Below, piece by piece: positions 35,002 through 46,022 of a DNA stretch of 64,000 bases. How positions within the stretch are numbered: the first letter of the stretch is position 1; every line of letters begins with the position of its first letter. Under the pieces are notes generated by a model. It did no database searches, had not been told where the DNA came from, and saw only the letters and a program-made list of their open reading frames with translations. This DNA is from Blasia pusilla (Eukaryota; Marchantiophyta; Marchantiopsida; Blasiales), in contig CM114272.1 of the NCBI GenBank assembly GCA_050084515.1, positions 2,232,001 to 2,296,000 of the forward strand, in the 5' to 3' direction. Made by a program: the position numbers and the translations under genes.

Positions 35002-35854
35002 ATCCAAACTTCCATGGGGATATTCGCATTTGACATAGTGCCTTTAAAAACTGCCTCAGAGTTTCCATCAATGGAGATTGGAGCCCATATCGATTGGAGG
35101 TAACTAAGGAGGAGAAAGTGGGGAGAATGACTCTAGCCTCAACTAGAAGGGAATCTCTACTTGCATAGTTTAAACATGTTGATAATGGTCTTTTCCCTCT
35201 GAGCATGTAGAGAAAAATGGGAAAAGGAGATTATGAACGTGGGAAATGTACTGTAAAAGGAGTGGTCTATCCCTAACCATCAATCTAGAGCAAAGAAGGG
35301 GTGATGTAATGGCCCAACTTCCTAAGAAAACCAAGTGCACCACTAACTCAATCGAGAGAAGACCTACTCCGCCAAAGGCAATCGGCCAAGAAGCTTGACT
35401 ACGAGCTAACTCCCCCGTGGGGCACTCTGAGGAGCCGGGTCCTAAAAGACCCCCAAACACAAGTTCGATCTTCTCATCATGCTCACCATGAATGCATGTG
35501 TCAATCTTAGACAAAACCAAGTGTTCCTTGCTTCCATTGCATATTTTTTATGTCCAATTTTTTCTAGGTCTTCTTGAAATCACATAAACGGGACAAGGTA
35601 AAACAACGACACCATAATAATCTCTCAATTGTGCATGTAGATATTACCACAACCATGTCTACTCCCCACAAGTAATGGAAGAAGTTTTGATGCACGTGCT
35701 AAATAATGGGTAATTTGAACTAACTAATGATGGGATTCTGGATTAGCATCCACAAGGGTTCTTATCAGGTTCGAGAAGTTTTTCCGTAGGACCCATACAT
35801 TTATGAGAATTTCCAATCGGTAAGTGTAACCTCGGTTTTTGAATCTGTCACGAT
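35002..35854. other. Spacer upstream of the retrotransposon
   Basis: There is no gene. The LTR sequence expected before 35855 (the first 140 bases of the LTR as seen at 45382-45518) is absent here, so the 5' LTR appears truncated at its left end. Confidence 0.45.
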
Positions 35855-36741
35855 TGTTAGGATAGATCGGTGGGATCTAGCAGAGCGTCTGCACGAGTAG
35901 TGGAGGACACGACCAGGAGGTCGAGGATGACCCGTTAAGGCTCAAGGAAACCTGCGAGAGCAGGTTTCCCCTTCGTTTCGGCTCATTTGGAGCCATATTG
36001 AGAAACTTACTATTTTAGGTAAGTGTCATTTTGAGTATATGATTTACTTTCTATTTTTGGTAAATGGCCCTTGACCTCCTACATCAGGTCAAGAGCCAAG
36101 GAGGTGGCTTGGGAGAATAGATTACCATGGAGAGAGCTTGGGAGAGGGGAGGGGTATACCTCAAGGAGAGAGAGCTTGAGAGCTCATTCTCTATTTGTTG
36201 AACCTCTTGGCATAAGGCGGCGGAGTTATGGTCCCTTGCCTTGTGAGTGTAACCCAAGCCTCTCATTAGGAGAGTGGGTTTGGTTTGACATGAGAGAAAG
36301 TGCACACCTTTGAGAGCTATGGTGTGAGATGGTGTAGAGAGAGATTGGATCTTACTTTATAAAGAGAGAATGAGAGAATGAGAGAGTGAGAGAGCTTCAT
36401 GGGGGAGCTCGCTGGTCACTCGCTATTTTTGCAGGTTGGGGACCGGGTTTCCCATTGAGCGGCTCATGGGAGTGCTCACCGGAGCAAGGCCTGCTTAGAT
36501 TCTTCTTTGCATTTGCCGATTTTTCGTGTAGAAGAGTGGCGCGTGGAAGCGCTGCCCAATTTTTGATAGGGATTGAGTATGGGTGCGGGTTGCCCCATGC
36601 CGGTGCTTTCGGGAGCATCATGTAGCTTGCTGATATGTATTTTTATAGGTTTTACATTTTCGTTGGAAGAAATCAGCGCGGAAGTGCTACCGAGTTTTGT
36701 GTAGGAGAAAGAGACATTGGGCTTTACCACAGTCCCTATCA
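35855..36741 (+). repeat. 5' LTR, left-truncated
   Basis: 35855-36362 matches 45519-46021 at about 90 percent identity. The left part of the LTR is missing. A TATA box (TTTATAAAG, about 36353-36361) lies before a GAGAGAATGAGAG run, so transcription probably starts near 36385. The right boundary is a guess at CCTATCA (ending 36741), because the 3' LTR is cut short and no clear primer-binding site follows. Confidence 0.6.
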
Positions 36742-38035
36742 GTTTTTATTGAAATGTCTAATTCCAAATATTTTTTGACGTTGTTGTAGATCGTGAAGCT
36801 GTGCACGTTGTGCAACAAATAGTGCGCAATTTGGAGTTGTGAGTAAAAAGTTATAGTCAATCTTGCAAAACTACCATTTCTAGGCGATCTTTAGGGTTAA
36901 ATTGTTCAAACCCTAAACCAGCGGCCGTCGCCGTCATAGTCACCATCACCGTCAGTGGTCAACCATCATTGTCAAAAGTCAACCATCACCGTCAACGGTC
37001 CACCGGCCACTGTCGGCCGTTGCCGTTGCCCAACGTTGCTTAGAGCCGCATTCGGCCGTTGTCCACCCTTTGGTTGCCATTGCCGCCATTATGAAGTGGA
37101 GGGTCTTCCACGACCACCGTTGTCCATCCTTTGGTTGCCATTTCCGCCATTAAAAAGTGGAGGGTCTTCCACGACCACCGTTGATTCTCTGACTTGCGCC
37201 GCCACCACGGTCATCGTAATATTGTCATCAACCAGTGATGGTAGATGACCTCCGGTTATGGTGTTTGAGTTTTGATTTCATGCTGCTATGTTGTGATTGG
37301 TAGCCGCTTGACGACGATCGAGTACAGTGCCATGACGCCCGTAGCCGCAACGCACCGCCGATTGCCACGCCGTGCCGCTCGTGGCCGCACCGCACTGTCA
37401 TTGTGGAGCAGAGTGTGGGTTTATTGTTGATTGAGGAGGGTATGCCGCCTAGTGCCACATCCCACCATCGAGGGACGTGCTGCTCGTAGCCATTCTGTAC
37501 TGCCTGCAACGCCGCATCGTTTCGTTGGAACCGCATTGTCCATCGAGGAGTTTTGAGCAGCATCAATACAGGAGGAGTATGACTTGCTGATTGGAGGAGT
37601 TGTCTCCATGACCGAGTTGGGGTCGAGATTTGCAGTTGCTGAGGAGCGACATTGATATGTGTTCAGGTTATCCATTCTGGTCCTTTACCCTGCACGCATG
37701 AGGGATTCTAGGATTTGGGTAGTTTATTTGGGGATATTGGGTTGTGTGGATGCTGAGAGCATAATTTATGTATGTGGTTTAGGGGACATAGACTTGTGTG
37801 GGATGTCCGGAGTTGAGGGTAGGTTGTCGATGAGATGATAGCTTGGTCGATTTGCCACACCACGCCGCTTGTTGCCGCACGTTACACGTCTCGGGGAGGG
37901 AGAGTGTAGATCGAGTGCCGCGTGTTTGGGATGAGTGATTGAGGGATTACTTGCGAGGTTGAGAGTGATCGAGTGAGAGGGGCACGAGGGTCATCACGGC
38001 GTCCGTTCAGAATTTTGAGAGGCGAGGTGGTGAAC
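36742..38035 (+). other. Retrotransposon leader with CCGTC-rich repeats
   Basis: This non-coding leader lies between LTR and gag. It includes a CAACCATCACCGTC-like repeat cluster (36930-37000) and a 61-bp tandem duplication. No tRNA primer-binding site could be recognised after the presumed LTR end. Confidence 0.5.
37059..37180. repeat. 61-bp tandem duplication in the leader
   Basis: Units 37059-37119 and 37120-37180 are nearly identical and contain CTTTGGTTGCCAT and AGTGGAGGGTCTTCCACGAC. Confidence 0.85.
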
Positions 38036-39303
38036 CCGAGAGCAACTTTAGAGGTTTTACGCGGAGTGGCGCGAGGTTCCGAGGGTCTCCATGTGAGGGA
38101 CCACCTTGACCTCCTTCTGTGTCATCGTCAGACGAGAGGGAGGATATAGAGGAGTTTGTGAGCACATCGCCACACATTGTGAGTGGTCCTACCAGTTGGG
38201 CGTACGAGATGGACAACCGGGGTAGAGGACCGCGTAGGTTTTTAGGTGCAGTAGGTACGATTGAATTGCATGATTTCATAGCAGAGTTTAGGAGTTGGTG
38301 CGACTTCCAGCGGGCCATGAACTCTAGAGAGTTCAACCCGTTTACAACATGGAATGGTATGTTCCAACATTTAGAGGGGGCACTCATGGACGATTACCAT
38401 GAGTTCTCTCAGAGATATGCACGTGAGATCGAGGCGTGGAGGTTCTACTATGACCCACATTATGTGTCATGGACGGAGCCGTTCCCAGATGAGGAGGAGG
38501 AGTCAGGAGAGGCTACTTCCTCTTCCACTAGTGACATTTTAGGAGGGGTTACTCGCATTGGAGCAGTTGCACCATCTAGTCGGGTTCGTCCCAGGTTCAA
38601 CCCCGTGGTTGAGTTCTTCGTTGAGTTGAGGGCCAGCTACAAGGATGTACGGACAGAGAAGTTGCGGAGCATCCGACTTCCAGAGGCGCCCAGGTGAGAG
38701 TTTGCGTGAGGCTTACATTTGGTTGCGCCGGTTGATCAATGTCACTCAGGGGGTGACAGAGGCTCGAGCTATCGGTCATGGTGCGCGATCTTTGGGACGG
38801 ACCTGCAGACACGCAGCGTCTGCGAAGGGAAGTGCGTCTTAGGAACACCTCCCGTACGTTGAGAGATGTTTTTAGGTCCGTCGAGAATATTGAGTGCAAC
38901 ATGGCGGAGGAGAGCATAGCCACCATGGGTTTTGGGCGAGAGCAGTCATGATTTTCTGCACTACTTGTGTAGCAAAGTGGACTCCGAGATAGGTCGACTG
39001 TGGCACCACGAGCTCAGGGAGGATACCGGGAGGCCATGCCATAGAGACCTACGCCTTCATATGCGGCTCAGCAGCAACCGCCTACTGTTACTTGTTGGTC
39101 ATGTGGTGGAGCCCATCATCAGCGCGATTGCACTCGTGAGGGTTATGGACATGTGCCTCAGCATGGAGGAGGAGATGGTGCTGCACCAAGAGGTTATCAG
39201 TGTAACTATTGTCAGAGGTATGGTCATACACGCATCAGGTGTTTCAGTTTACATCCAGAGTTATGTCCGGACGGAGGGCCAGAGAGGGCACCAGAGCGAG
39301 TAG
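38035..39303 (+). pseudogene. Gag, frameshifted
   Basis: The open frame 38110-38697 carries the N-terminal gag region with an acidic stretch. A frameshift near 38670-38690 then moves the retrotransposon gag core (RPGESLREAYIWLRRLI, about 38682-38735) to another frame. A third frame has the nucleic-acid-binding zinc knuckle CNYCQRYGHTRIRC (39201-39242, C-x2-C-x4-H-x4-C). Gag would form the particle and bind RNA. An in-frame TGA at 38107 and the lack of an ATG near it leave the true start unknown. The copy cannot make intact Gag. Confidence 0.8.
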
Positions 39304-39749
39304 CCGATGCGGGTGGGCCTAGAGATCGTGCACCAGGTGGTCCCGTTGGGGGACGAGGAGCTGGAGTTGCTCGATACGGTGGTGGAGCTGCTCGTGGAGG
39401 AGGTAGAGTCCCACCACCTAGACGCGCCGAGGAAGACGCCGGACGTGAGGTTGGGATGGCTGCTGAGATACAGTAGCTACAGGAGTAGATTGCTGCTATG
39501 GCATTGAGGTTACCCGATGCCGGATCCGTGGCATCGACATCATATGGAGCAGCCATAGATATGGAGGGTCCTGGTTGGACGTGCGGGGTTGCCCAGATGG
39601 AGGCCGCCGTAGTTGTGACGCGTGGAGCAGCCGTAGAGTTGGATCCACAGCAAGGGGAAGCCAGGAAATAGACTAGGCTTCCTTAGTCTTTTACGTTGTC
39701 CGAGGCGATGAGGACCCCATCGATGGGTCCTCATCAAAGTTCCTGGAGA

Positions 39750-40560
39750 GTTGGTGATGTTGTTGGTGTGCATGCACGGAGGGCGATGGGAGAAGCGAGT
39801 GCAACGGCTCCTAATGTTGATGCTCAGGAGGAGCATGTGTCGAGCACGTTGTTGGGGGCCGCCACCATTGTGTACCGCGCTCCTTTATTTTCTGCGTACG
39901 TTGGGGGGTACGCCTGCCGAGGCTTTTCGGCTGGCCGCTACGCTATGTGAGCGTGGAGTTGGAGTTCATGCGTCACATTCAGAGGTGATTGTAGAGGAGG
40001 AGATGGACCTGCCCTTGGAGCGGATGCTTGGGCCGTCCACGTCAGATTCATGGCAGGCTGCGGCTGCTAGGATGGGGGAGATGCCTGCTAGACCCGCGAT
40101 AGAGCGTGCCATGGCTTCTCCTGGTGTTGTGTTGATGGATAATCGAGGAGCGGTCTTCCAGTTGGTGAGTCCCGGAGGTAGAGCTTTTAGTCCTCAACGC
40201 GTCTTGTTGGATTCAGGAGCGCAATCTCTGATGTTGGGGAAAGTGTCATTCAGAGGATTGGGCTTGACGAGAGCCGATGTGGAGCGTTGTCCATTCCGGA
40301 TACAGACATCCTTGGGTGGAGCGAGTACCACACAGTATATCACCTGATAGGAGGTCGTGGTGAGGATTTGCCTGGGACATCCTACAGATGAGTTCGTGGT
40401 GCGAGCCAAGGCGATAGTGACTGATGGCAGATGGCAGTCAGGTGATGGGCGCCTTAGCTCATTACACATTCGATTCACGGATGTAATGATCGAGCAACGG
40501 CCAGGAGAGATGGCGACCTTAGCAGCATTTAGCAGTGCCATCACTTGGCCTAGTGATTTG
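39750..40560 (+). pseudogene. Pol: aspartic protease domain
   Basis: The open stretch 39751-40347 (frame 1) ends in the protease, with the catalytic motif VLLDSGAQSLMLG (DSGA at 40210-40221). Two adjacent stops, TGA then TAG (40345-40350), interrupt the domain. The same frame resumes at once with VVVRICLGHPTDEF and AIVTDG, the next parts of the retropepsin fold. The protease would release the mature proteins from the polyprotein. It is in frame with the methyltransferase that follows. Confidence 0.8.
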
Positions 40561-41793
40561 ATTGAGGGACATGTCCATGCAGAGGATACTGCCGTTCCTG
40601 AAATTTCTATGGAGAGGAGTGTTATGGTAGCTGCATCATTCTGTGGAGGAGATGTGCCGCGGTTGGGCTCGACTGAGGAGCTTCGACGATTGGCAGATGA
40701 GCACGTGCAGACCGCGTGGAGCGAGGCGTTTGCACCAAAGCGTGACGGGTCTAAGGAACCCAATGTAGCAGGGAGTGCTACGATGACACCCTTGGATACC
40801 ACACCCATTGTGTGGTGTACCCTGGAGGAGGATATTCGAGTGTTAGATCTCTTTGGAGGGATTAGCATCGGGTTAGCTGTTGTTTTGCAGGCAAGAGTGC
40901 GAGTACAGCAATACATGTATATGGAGAGTGATGGTGTTGCGAGGCGCGTCTCACTACGACATGTGGCGCAGTTATACCTATGTTTTCTCGACTTATTGTC
41001 TGCGTCCGCGGTACAGGGGTACCAGAGTTCCCTACCGAGGGATATTTTGTTGCTGGGGGCGCAGGACTTAGAGCGGGTAGGGACCATTGATTTGGTCATT
41101 TCCGGTTGGCCATGTAAGGGCCAATCGAGTGCTAGACGAGGCAGCGGGTTGGTTGACACTCAGTCTAGGTTGTTTTGGGAGATGTTGAGGATCTTACGGC
41201 AGTTGCAGGAACACCACTCTCGTTCTCCAGCCTATATTTTGGAGAATGTGCCGATCTTAGGAGACTCCAGGTCACAATTGGTGACGAGTGCTCATCAAGT
41301 GCGTGCCTAGATCGGCCCAACAGTGTTCTTGGATGCGGCGAGTGTAGGTTCTAGAGCCCATCGCTTGCGTCTATGGTGGACCAACTTGGTACCCCATGCG
41401 GTGTTACGGAGGGTGCATGCGAGAGTGGAGCGCCCCTCCCATTTGTTAGTGGATCCCATTCTAGATCCAGGTCATCGCTCATAGGCAGTAAGGCACGATG
41501 ATCGACCATTGTTGACTGTGGTCAACAGGGTAGGCAGGCCGCGGGCAGCCTTTCCCACGTTTGTGAGTTTTCCCGCTTCCTATGCATACAAGGAGGCCGG
41601 TCCTGGCTTGGTTTGGGATGACCAGGTTCAGAGGTTGGTGGAGCCCAACGTCGACAAGAGAAAGCGGGCGATGGGATTTCCCACAAGAGTGACGGCAGTA
41701 CCGACAGTATCAGAGGCCTCACGACGCCATGTCTTGGGTCAGGCGATGGACCTGAACTACTTGATATGGATCTTCAGCTTGGGAGTGGCTTAG
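40560..41793 (+). pseudogene. Pol: C5 cytosine DNA methyltransferase domain
   Basis: In the same frame as the protease, the sequence shows the ordered motifs of C5-DNA methyltransferases. Motif I is VLDLFGGI (40840-40863, S-adenosylmethionine binding) and motif IV is SGWPCKGQS (41101-41127), whose Pro-Cys pair at 41110-41115 holds the catalytic cysteine. Motif VI is ILENV (41236-41250), and a motif VIII-like AHRLRLWWTNL has two arginines near 41362-41370. The end carries ERxRAMGFP-type and RRHVLGQAMDLN segments (about 41660-41757), comparable to motifs IX-X. The short spacing and the F/W-TNL feature suggest DRM/DNMT3-like rather than DNMT1-like affinity, though this is tentative. In-frame stops at 41308, 41482 and 41791 inactivate this copy; the catalytic residues remain. 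It lies between protease and RT, so it would be released or fused within Pol. Confidence 0.88.
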
Positions 41794-42204
41794 CAGCGTC
41801 GGATGAGATCGCAACAGATCATAGCGGTTGCGTTGGTGAGCCCCATGCCTACCGAGACGGTGGAGGCAATGGCAGGGGGCGAGACCCAAGGAGATCGACA
41901 CACTAGGGGAGATCGGGAGAGACACCCTTGGATTTCTTGGGATGTTTTGCAGGTACGCCAGGAGATGATAGCCACAACATCAAGCGTGGTTCCGGGCATT
42001 GCATGTGGAGGAGATCAGAGTTTGCAGTTGGCTGCAAGAGAGCGGTCGAGTGTTGTTGTTCGAGACGGGGTTGCACCATAGCAACCACCGATACCCGCGC
42101 CGGAGAGTCCTACCGTAGTCACGATGGAGACTTGGGAGCCTGATATAGGCCCTAAGTTGACAGGAGGAGAGCGGCGTCGAATACATTAGTTCCTCAGGAG
42201 TTAT
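41794..42204 (+). pseudogene. Pol: linker between methyltransferase and reverse transcriptase
   Basis: Frame 1 continues after the stop at 41791 as a low-complexity linker, with further TAG stops at 42079 and 42187, into the segment just before RT (LRSYRSCFAFSMEDLG at about 42190-42237). It has no recognised domain. Frame continuity supports one ancestral polyprotein. Confidence 0.7.
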
Positions 42205-43120
42205 AGGAGTTGCTTTGCGTTTAGCATGGAGGATTTGGGTACGCTGAAGGGACCGGGGATCCGAGTTTTTGAGTGATACACCGATCTTCCGACGACCCTA
42301 CAGGTACAGTGATATGGAGAGGGCTCTCATTCAGAGTAGGAGCCAGGACTTGGTCGAAGCAGGACTAGTGGAGATGTCGCATGGGGAGTATGCATTTGCC
42401 ACTGTCATGCCCGCCAAGAAGGATGTGCATGGCAACTGGACGGATAGGCGGATGTGTGGGGATTACCGACCTATCAATTGGCAGATGAAGTCGGATAGGT
42501 ATGCCATGCCCATCCCTAAGGAGATCTTTGATGCGATTGGTCACGCAAAGATCTTAAGTTCATTGGATTTGCGAGCAGAATACCATCAATTGCCTACGAG
42601 ATTGGAGGAGAGGCAGAAGACGACATTTTGGGGCATCGATCCTCACGGGAAGGATTGTTTATACCAGTGGCGGTTCTTACCATTTGGGTTTAAGAACGCC
42701 ACGGCTAAGTTTCAGAGGGTCATGGATAGGATCTTGGCTGGTTTGGATTTTGCTAGGTGTTATATTGATGACATCATAGTCTTTAGCGCCACGATTGAGG
42801 AGCATGAGCGACATCTAGAGGAGGTATTTCGACGATTGCAATTACATGGGCTGAAGCTACATCCAGGCAAGTGCAAGTTCTTCTATGACCAGATTGAGTA
42901 CTTGGGTCATACGATATACCTAGGGGGCCTTGGTGTTTAGCAGACGAAGGTAGAGGCTATCTCACGCATTCCACGCCCTACAAATGTGAGCCGTGTTCGT
43001 GCATTCATGGGATTGGCGAACTTATGTCGACGGTACGTCAAGGGATTTAGTTCGATTGCGAAGCTGCTAACCTTACTGACCAAGGTGGATCATGAGTGGC
43101 ACTAGGGGGATGAGCAGGAG
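42205..43120 (+). pseudogene. Pol: reverse transcriptase domain
   Basis: After a one-base frame change near 42258, the open stretch 42269-42940 covers most of the RT. It has the fingers with MPAKKDVHGNWTDRRMCGDYRPIN, LPFGFKNATAKFQRVMDR, and the catalytic YIDD (42761-42772) in CYIDDIIVFS. TAG at 42938 and TAG at 43103 interrupt the thumb/connection part (VRAFMGLANLCRRYVKGFSS). The motif set is Ty3/gypsy. RT would copy the element RNA into DNA in cytoplasmic particles. Confidence 0.92.
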
Positions 43121-43570
43121 CGAGCATTTCAGTTGCTCAAGGACAGGTTGATGTCCGCGCCCATCTTGAGGAGACCGATCAGGGGGCGTCCTTTCCACTA
43201 GCATACAGATTGGAGCATGTTGGGGCTTGGAGCAGTGCTCACCTAGCATGATGATGAGGGTAGAGAGTTTGTGGTGGCTTATGCTAGCCGCTCGAACAAC
43301 GCTGCGGAGGCAAAGTACAGGTCGTATGAGGGTGAGTGCTTGGCTACAGTGTGGGCTGTTGCGCATTTCAGGTGTTACTTATTCGGCAATCCCTTTACCA
43401 TCATCACTGATCATCAACCACTGAAGTGGTTGATGGAGTCCGACAAGCTTACAAGGAAGCTTGCGAGATGGGCTCTATTGTTGCAGGAGTATGATTTTCA
43501 GGTGGTACATAGACCTCGGACGCTCAACCAGGATGCAGATGGGTTGAGTCGTAACCCATGCCCGAGTCAG
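43121..43570 (+). pseudogene. Pol: RNase H domain
   Basis: Frame 2 continues with the RNase H acidic residues in HTDWSMLGLGAVL, YEGECLATVWAVAHFR and TDHQPLKWLM, ending at QDADGLSRNP. Stops at 43199 and 43244 lie early in the domain. The long open stretch 43271-44167 begins inside it. RNase H would remove the RNA template during reverse transcription. Confidence 0.88.
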
Positions 43571-44827
43571 CAAGATGCGACTGGAGCTCGATGGCATGGA
43601 GAGAGTGATGAGGAGTTAGTGCCAGGATGGCATGCGTCAGCCTATTTAGGCATGTTGGCTATGGAGAGCCAGAGTGTGGAGACTTTGATGGCGAGGTCTA
43701 GTGGAGAGTCCTTGGATCCCGAGGCCAGTGAGGAGACTACAGGTGGCCGAGATATTCATGATGATGGAGTAGTCTTGGAGTACCTTTGTATTGGCAGCGT
43801 TGCGAGCATCGTGGGTGCTAGAGAGCGGGATCGGATCCTACAGCGGGCCCGACGATTCCGTTGGGAGGGGACACATATTTTGAGGGTTTGGGAGGATGGT
43901 AGAGTACGCGTAATGCCGCATCCTTTGCAGAGAGCACGACTAGTGCAGCATGCACATGAGGAGTTGGGTCACTTTGGGGTGAAGCGGATGTACAGGTTGC
44001 TCCAGATTCAGTATTGGTGGCGAGGCATGCAGACTGACGTTCAACAGTTTGTTGCTATGTGCATGGTGTGTGATCGGGTTCGAGCATCGTTCAATGCTCC
44101 GACTCCACAGTTGCATCCATTACCTATCATGGGCTTAGGGTATAGATGGAGTTTGGATTTTTCATGACCTTTGCCTTTGACGGAGCGTCACAGTCGTTAT
44201 GTGTTGGTGATGGTCGAGCACTTCTCGAAGTGGATCGAGTTGGTTGCATTGCCTGACAAAGCAAGTGAGGGAGTAGCTTATGCCTTCCTTCACAGAGTGC
44301 TGAGTCAATATGGTGCACCGGCTGAGGTGTTGACAGACCAGGGTACCGAGTTTCATGGTGATTTCCAGGCCTTGTGTGATCAGGTGCTGATCGACCACTG
44401 CACGACTTCGCGAGATCATCCCGAGGCGGATGGATTAGCGGAGAGAGTTGTGCAAATGATGAAGAGGGATTTATGCAAGTATGGCTTGCAGAGAGGTCAC
44501 CTAGGAGATTGGGACCTCCAATTTCCATGGTTGGCGATGGGATACAGATTCAACAGGCAGGCATCCTTAGCGTCTTTTTCACCGTACTTGTTACTTTATG
44601 GCCGAGAGCCAGATTTACCTGTGGCCATTCGTCGAGATGCTGGTGAGGTGATGGACCTTGATGACCCTGATGTATGGATGCGAGCATGTTCTCATAGGGC
44701 TGAGTTGTTTTGGAGAGTGATGCCCATGGGGTTCGAGAACTTAGCGATTGCGCAGCATCGGGATACGTTGAGGTATGCGACTATTTGGGTTGGTGGTTAT
44801 CGACCAACTATCCGGAGGTTTCATTAG
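43571..44827 (+). pseudogene. Pol: integrase
   Basis: A spacer of about 110 residues precedes the zinc-binding region with HAHEELGHFG and CMVCDRVRA (about 43950-44085). The catalytic core starts with SLDF, is cut by TGA at 44165, and continues with VLVMVEHFSKWIEL, VLTDQGTEFHG and DHPEADGLAERVVQ, which hold the D-D-E residues. The C-terminal part runs to TAG at 44825. There is no chromodomain; the frame instead continues to a PHD finger. Integrase would insert the DNA copy into the nuclear genome. Confidence 0.9.
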
Positions 44828-45193
44828 GGAGATTATGTCTACTTGCAGCAAACGTCACCGACGACGTTGGATGTGAGTGTAGGGCGCACTATCATGAGAG
44901 TGCGTGACGTTTTGCCCTCCGATGTTCTCTTGCTGGAGGGACGCGATGGTATGGTATGGACAGACCATGTGCGTAATTGTGCGCCATGTCACCTTCCTAA
45001 CATTGATGGTATAGTAGATGTGAGCTCAATAATAATTCCTGTAGGCTTGCATTGTATGTTGTGTGGTTTTGCTTGTGGTGCGGCCACGATGCTAGTATGT
45101 GATGGATGTTCGAGAGGTTGGCATATGGCATGTCTGACGCCACCTCTCACTAAGGTTCCTCGGGGACGATGGATGTGTACCAGATGTACATAG
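44828..45193 (+). pseudogene. Pol C-terminus: PHD finger
   Basis: The open stretch (to the stop at 45191-45193, in frame with integrase) has an integrase C-terminal-like segment (RVRDVLPSDVLLLEGRDG) followed by a C4HC3 zinc finger. Its C-x2-C is at 45053/45062, C-x2-C at 45098/45107, H-x2-C at 45122/45131 and C-x2-C at 45176/45185, with the typical CDGCSRGWH core and a tryptophan before the last pair. PHD fingers usually bind the histone H3 tail. The position is where chromoviruses carry a chromodomain, so a role in choosing the integration site is a reasonable inference. A decayed copy of the same domain is at 1555-2035. Confidence 0.88.
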
Positions 45194-45370
45194 AGGAGAT
45201 ACTAGGTAGGTTTAGATTTCGACTTTTTCTATGATATGGATGACAAGAAGGCGACTAACGATGGGGCCACATGAGCACCCGACCTTTGTGCTCTTAGCGT
45301 CCTAGAGATGTATGTCGTGGTAGGTAGGGAAAGATGGCTATCTGGAGTTAGAGGGATCTTACCACCAGCT

Positions 45371-45381
45371 AGGGGGGCGAT
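45371..45381 (+). promoter_or_regulatory. Polypurine tract
   Basis: AGGGGGGCGA directly precedes the LTR start at 45382. This is the expected primer site for plus-strand DNA synthesis. The same tract with small changes precedes the LTR in the copy at 2214-2224. Confidence 0.6.
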
Positions 45382-46022
45382 TGGAGATATTTTGGTACTT
45401 CTCGCCTTTGTGTATGGATGCCATGAGTTAGCATGGGATCGTGTCTGTTTGTGTGTGTGTTTGATGACAGCGATGTATGTTGTGTAGCGATGTATATGCG
45501 CACGACAATTATCATGACTGTTAGGATAGATCGATGGGATCTTGCACAGCGTCTGCACGAGTAGTGGAGGATAGGCCCAGGAGATCGAGGATGACCTGTT
45601 GAGGCCCAAGGAAACCTGAGAGAGCAGGTTTTCCCTTCGTTTCGGCTCATTTGGAGCCATATTGAGAAACTTACTATTTTAGGCAAGTATCATTGTGAGT
45701 ATATGATCTACTTTCTACTTTTGGTAAATGGCCCTTGACCTCCTACATCAGGTCAAGAGCCAAGGAGGTGACTTGGGAGAATAGGTTACGATGGAGAGAG
45801 TTTGGGAGAGGGGAGGGGTATACCTCAAAGAGAGAGCTTGAGAGCTCATTCTCTATTTGTTGAACCTCTTGGCATAAGGCTGCGGAGCTATGGTCCCTTG
45901 CCTTGTGAGTGTAACCCAAGCCTCTTATTAGGAGAGTGGGTTTGGTTTGACATGAGAGAGGGTGCACACCTTTGAGAGCTATGGTGTGAGATGGTGTAGA
46001 GAGAGATTGGATCTTACTTTAT
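45382..46022 (+). repeat. 3' LTR, right-truncated
   Basis: The LTR starts TGGAGATATTTTGG after the polypurine tract. From 45519 it matches 35855-36362 of the 5' LTR and breaks off at 46020, just before the TATA region. The right half of the LTR is missing. Confidence 0.7.

Noticed and set aside
38597-39556. Minus-strand and alternative-frame open reading frames over gag
   Set aside because: The gag core motif and zinc knuckle are on the plus strand; the others are frame shadows in GC-rich sequence.
40194-41159. Minus-strand open frame of 321 codons
   Set aside because: It lies exactly opposite the methyltransferase frame, which carries ordered catalytic motifs. The minus frame has no recognisable domain and is a shadow of GC-rich coding sequence.
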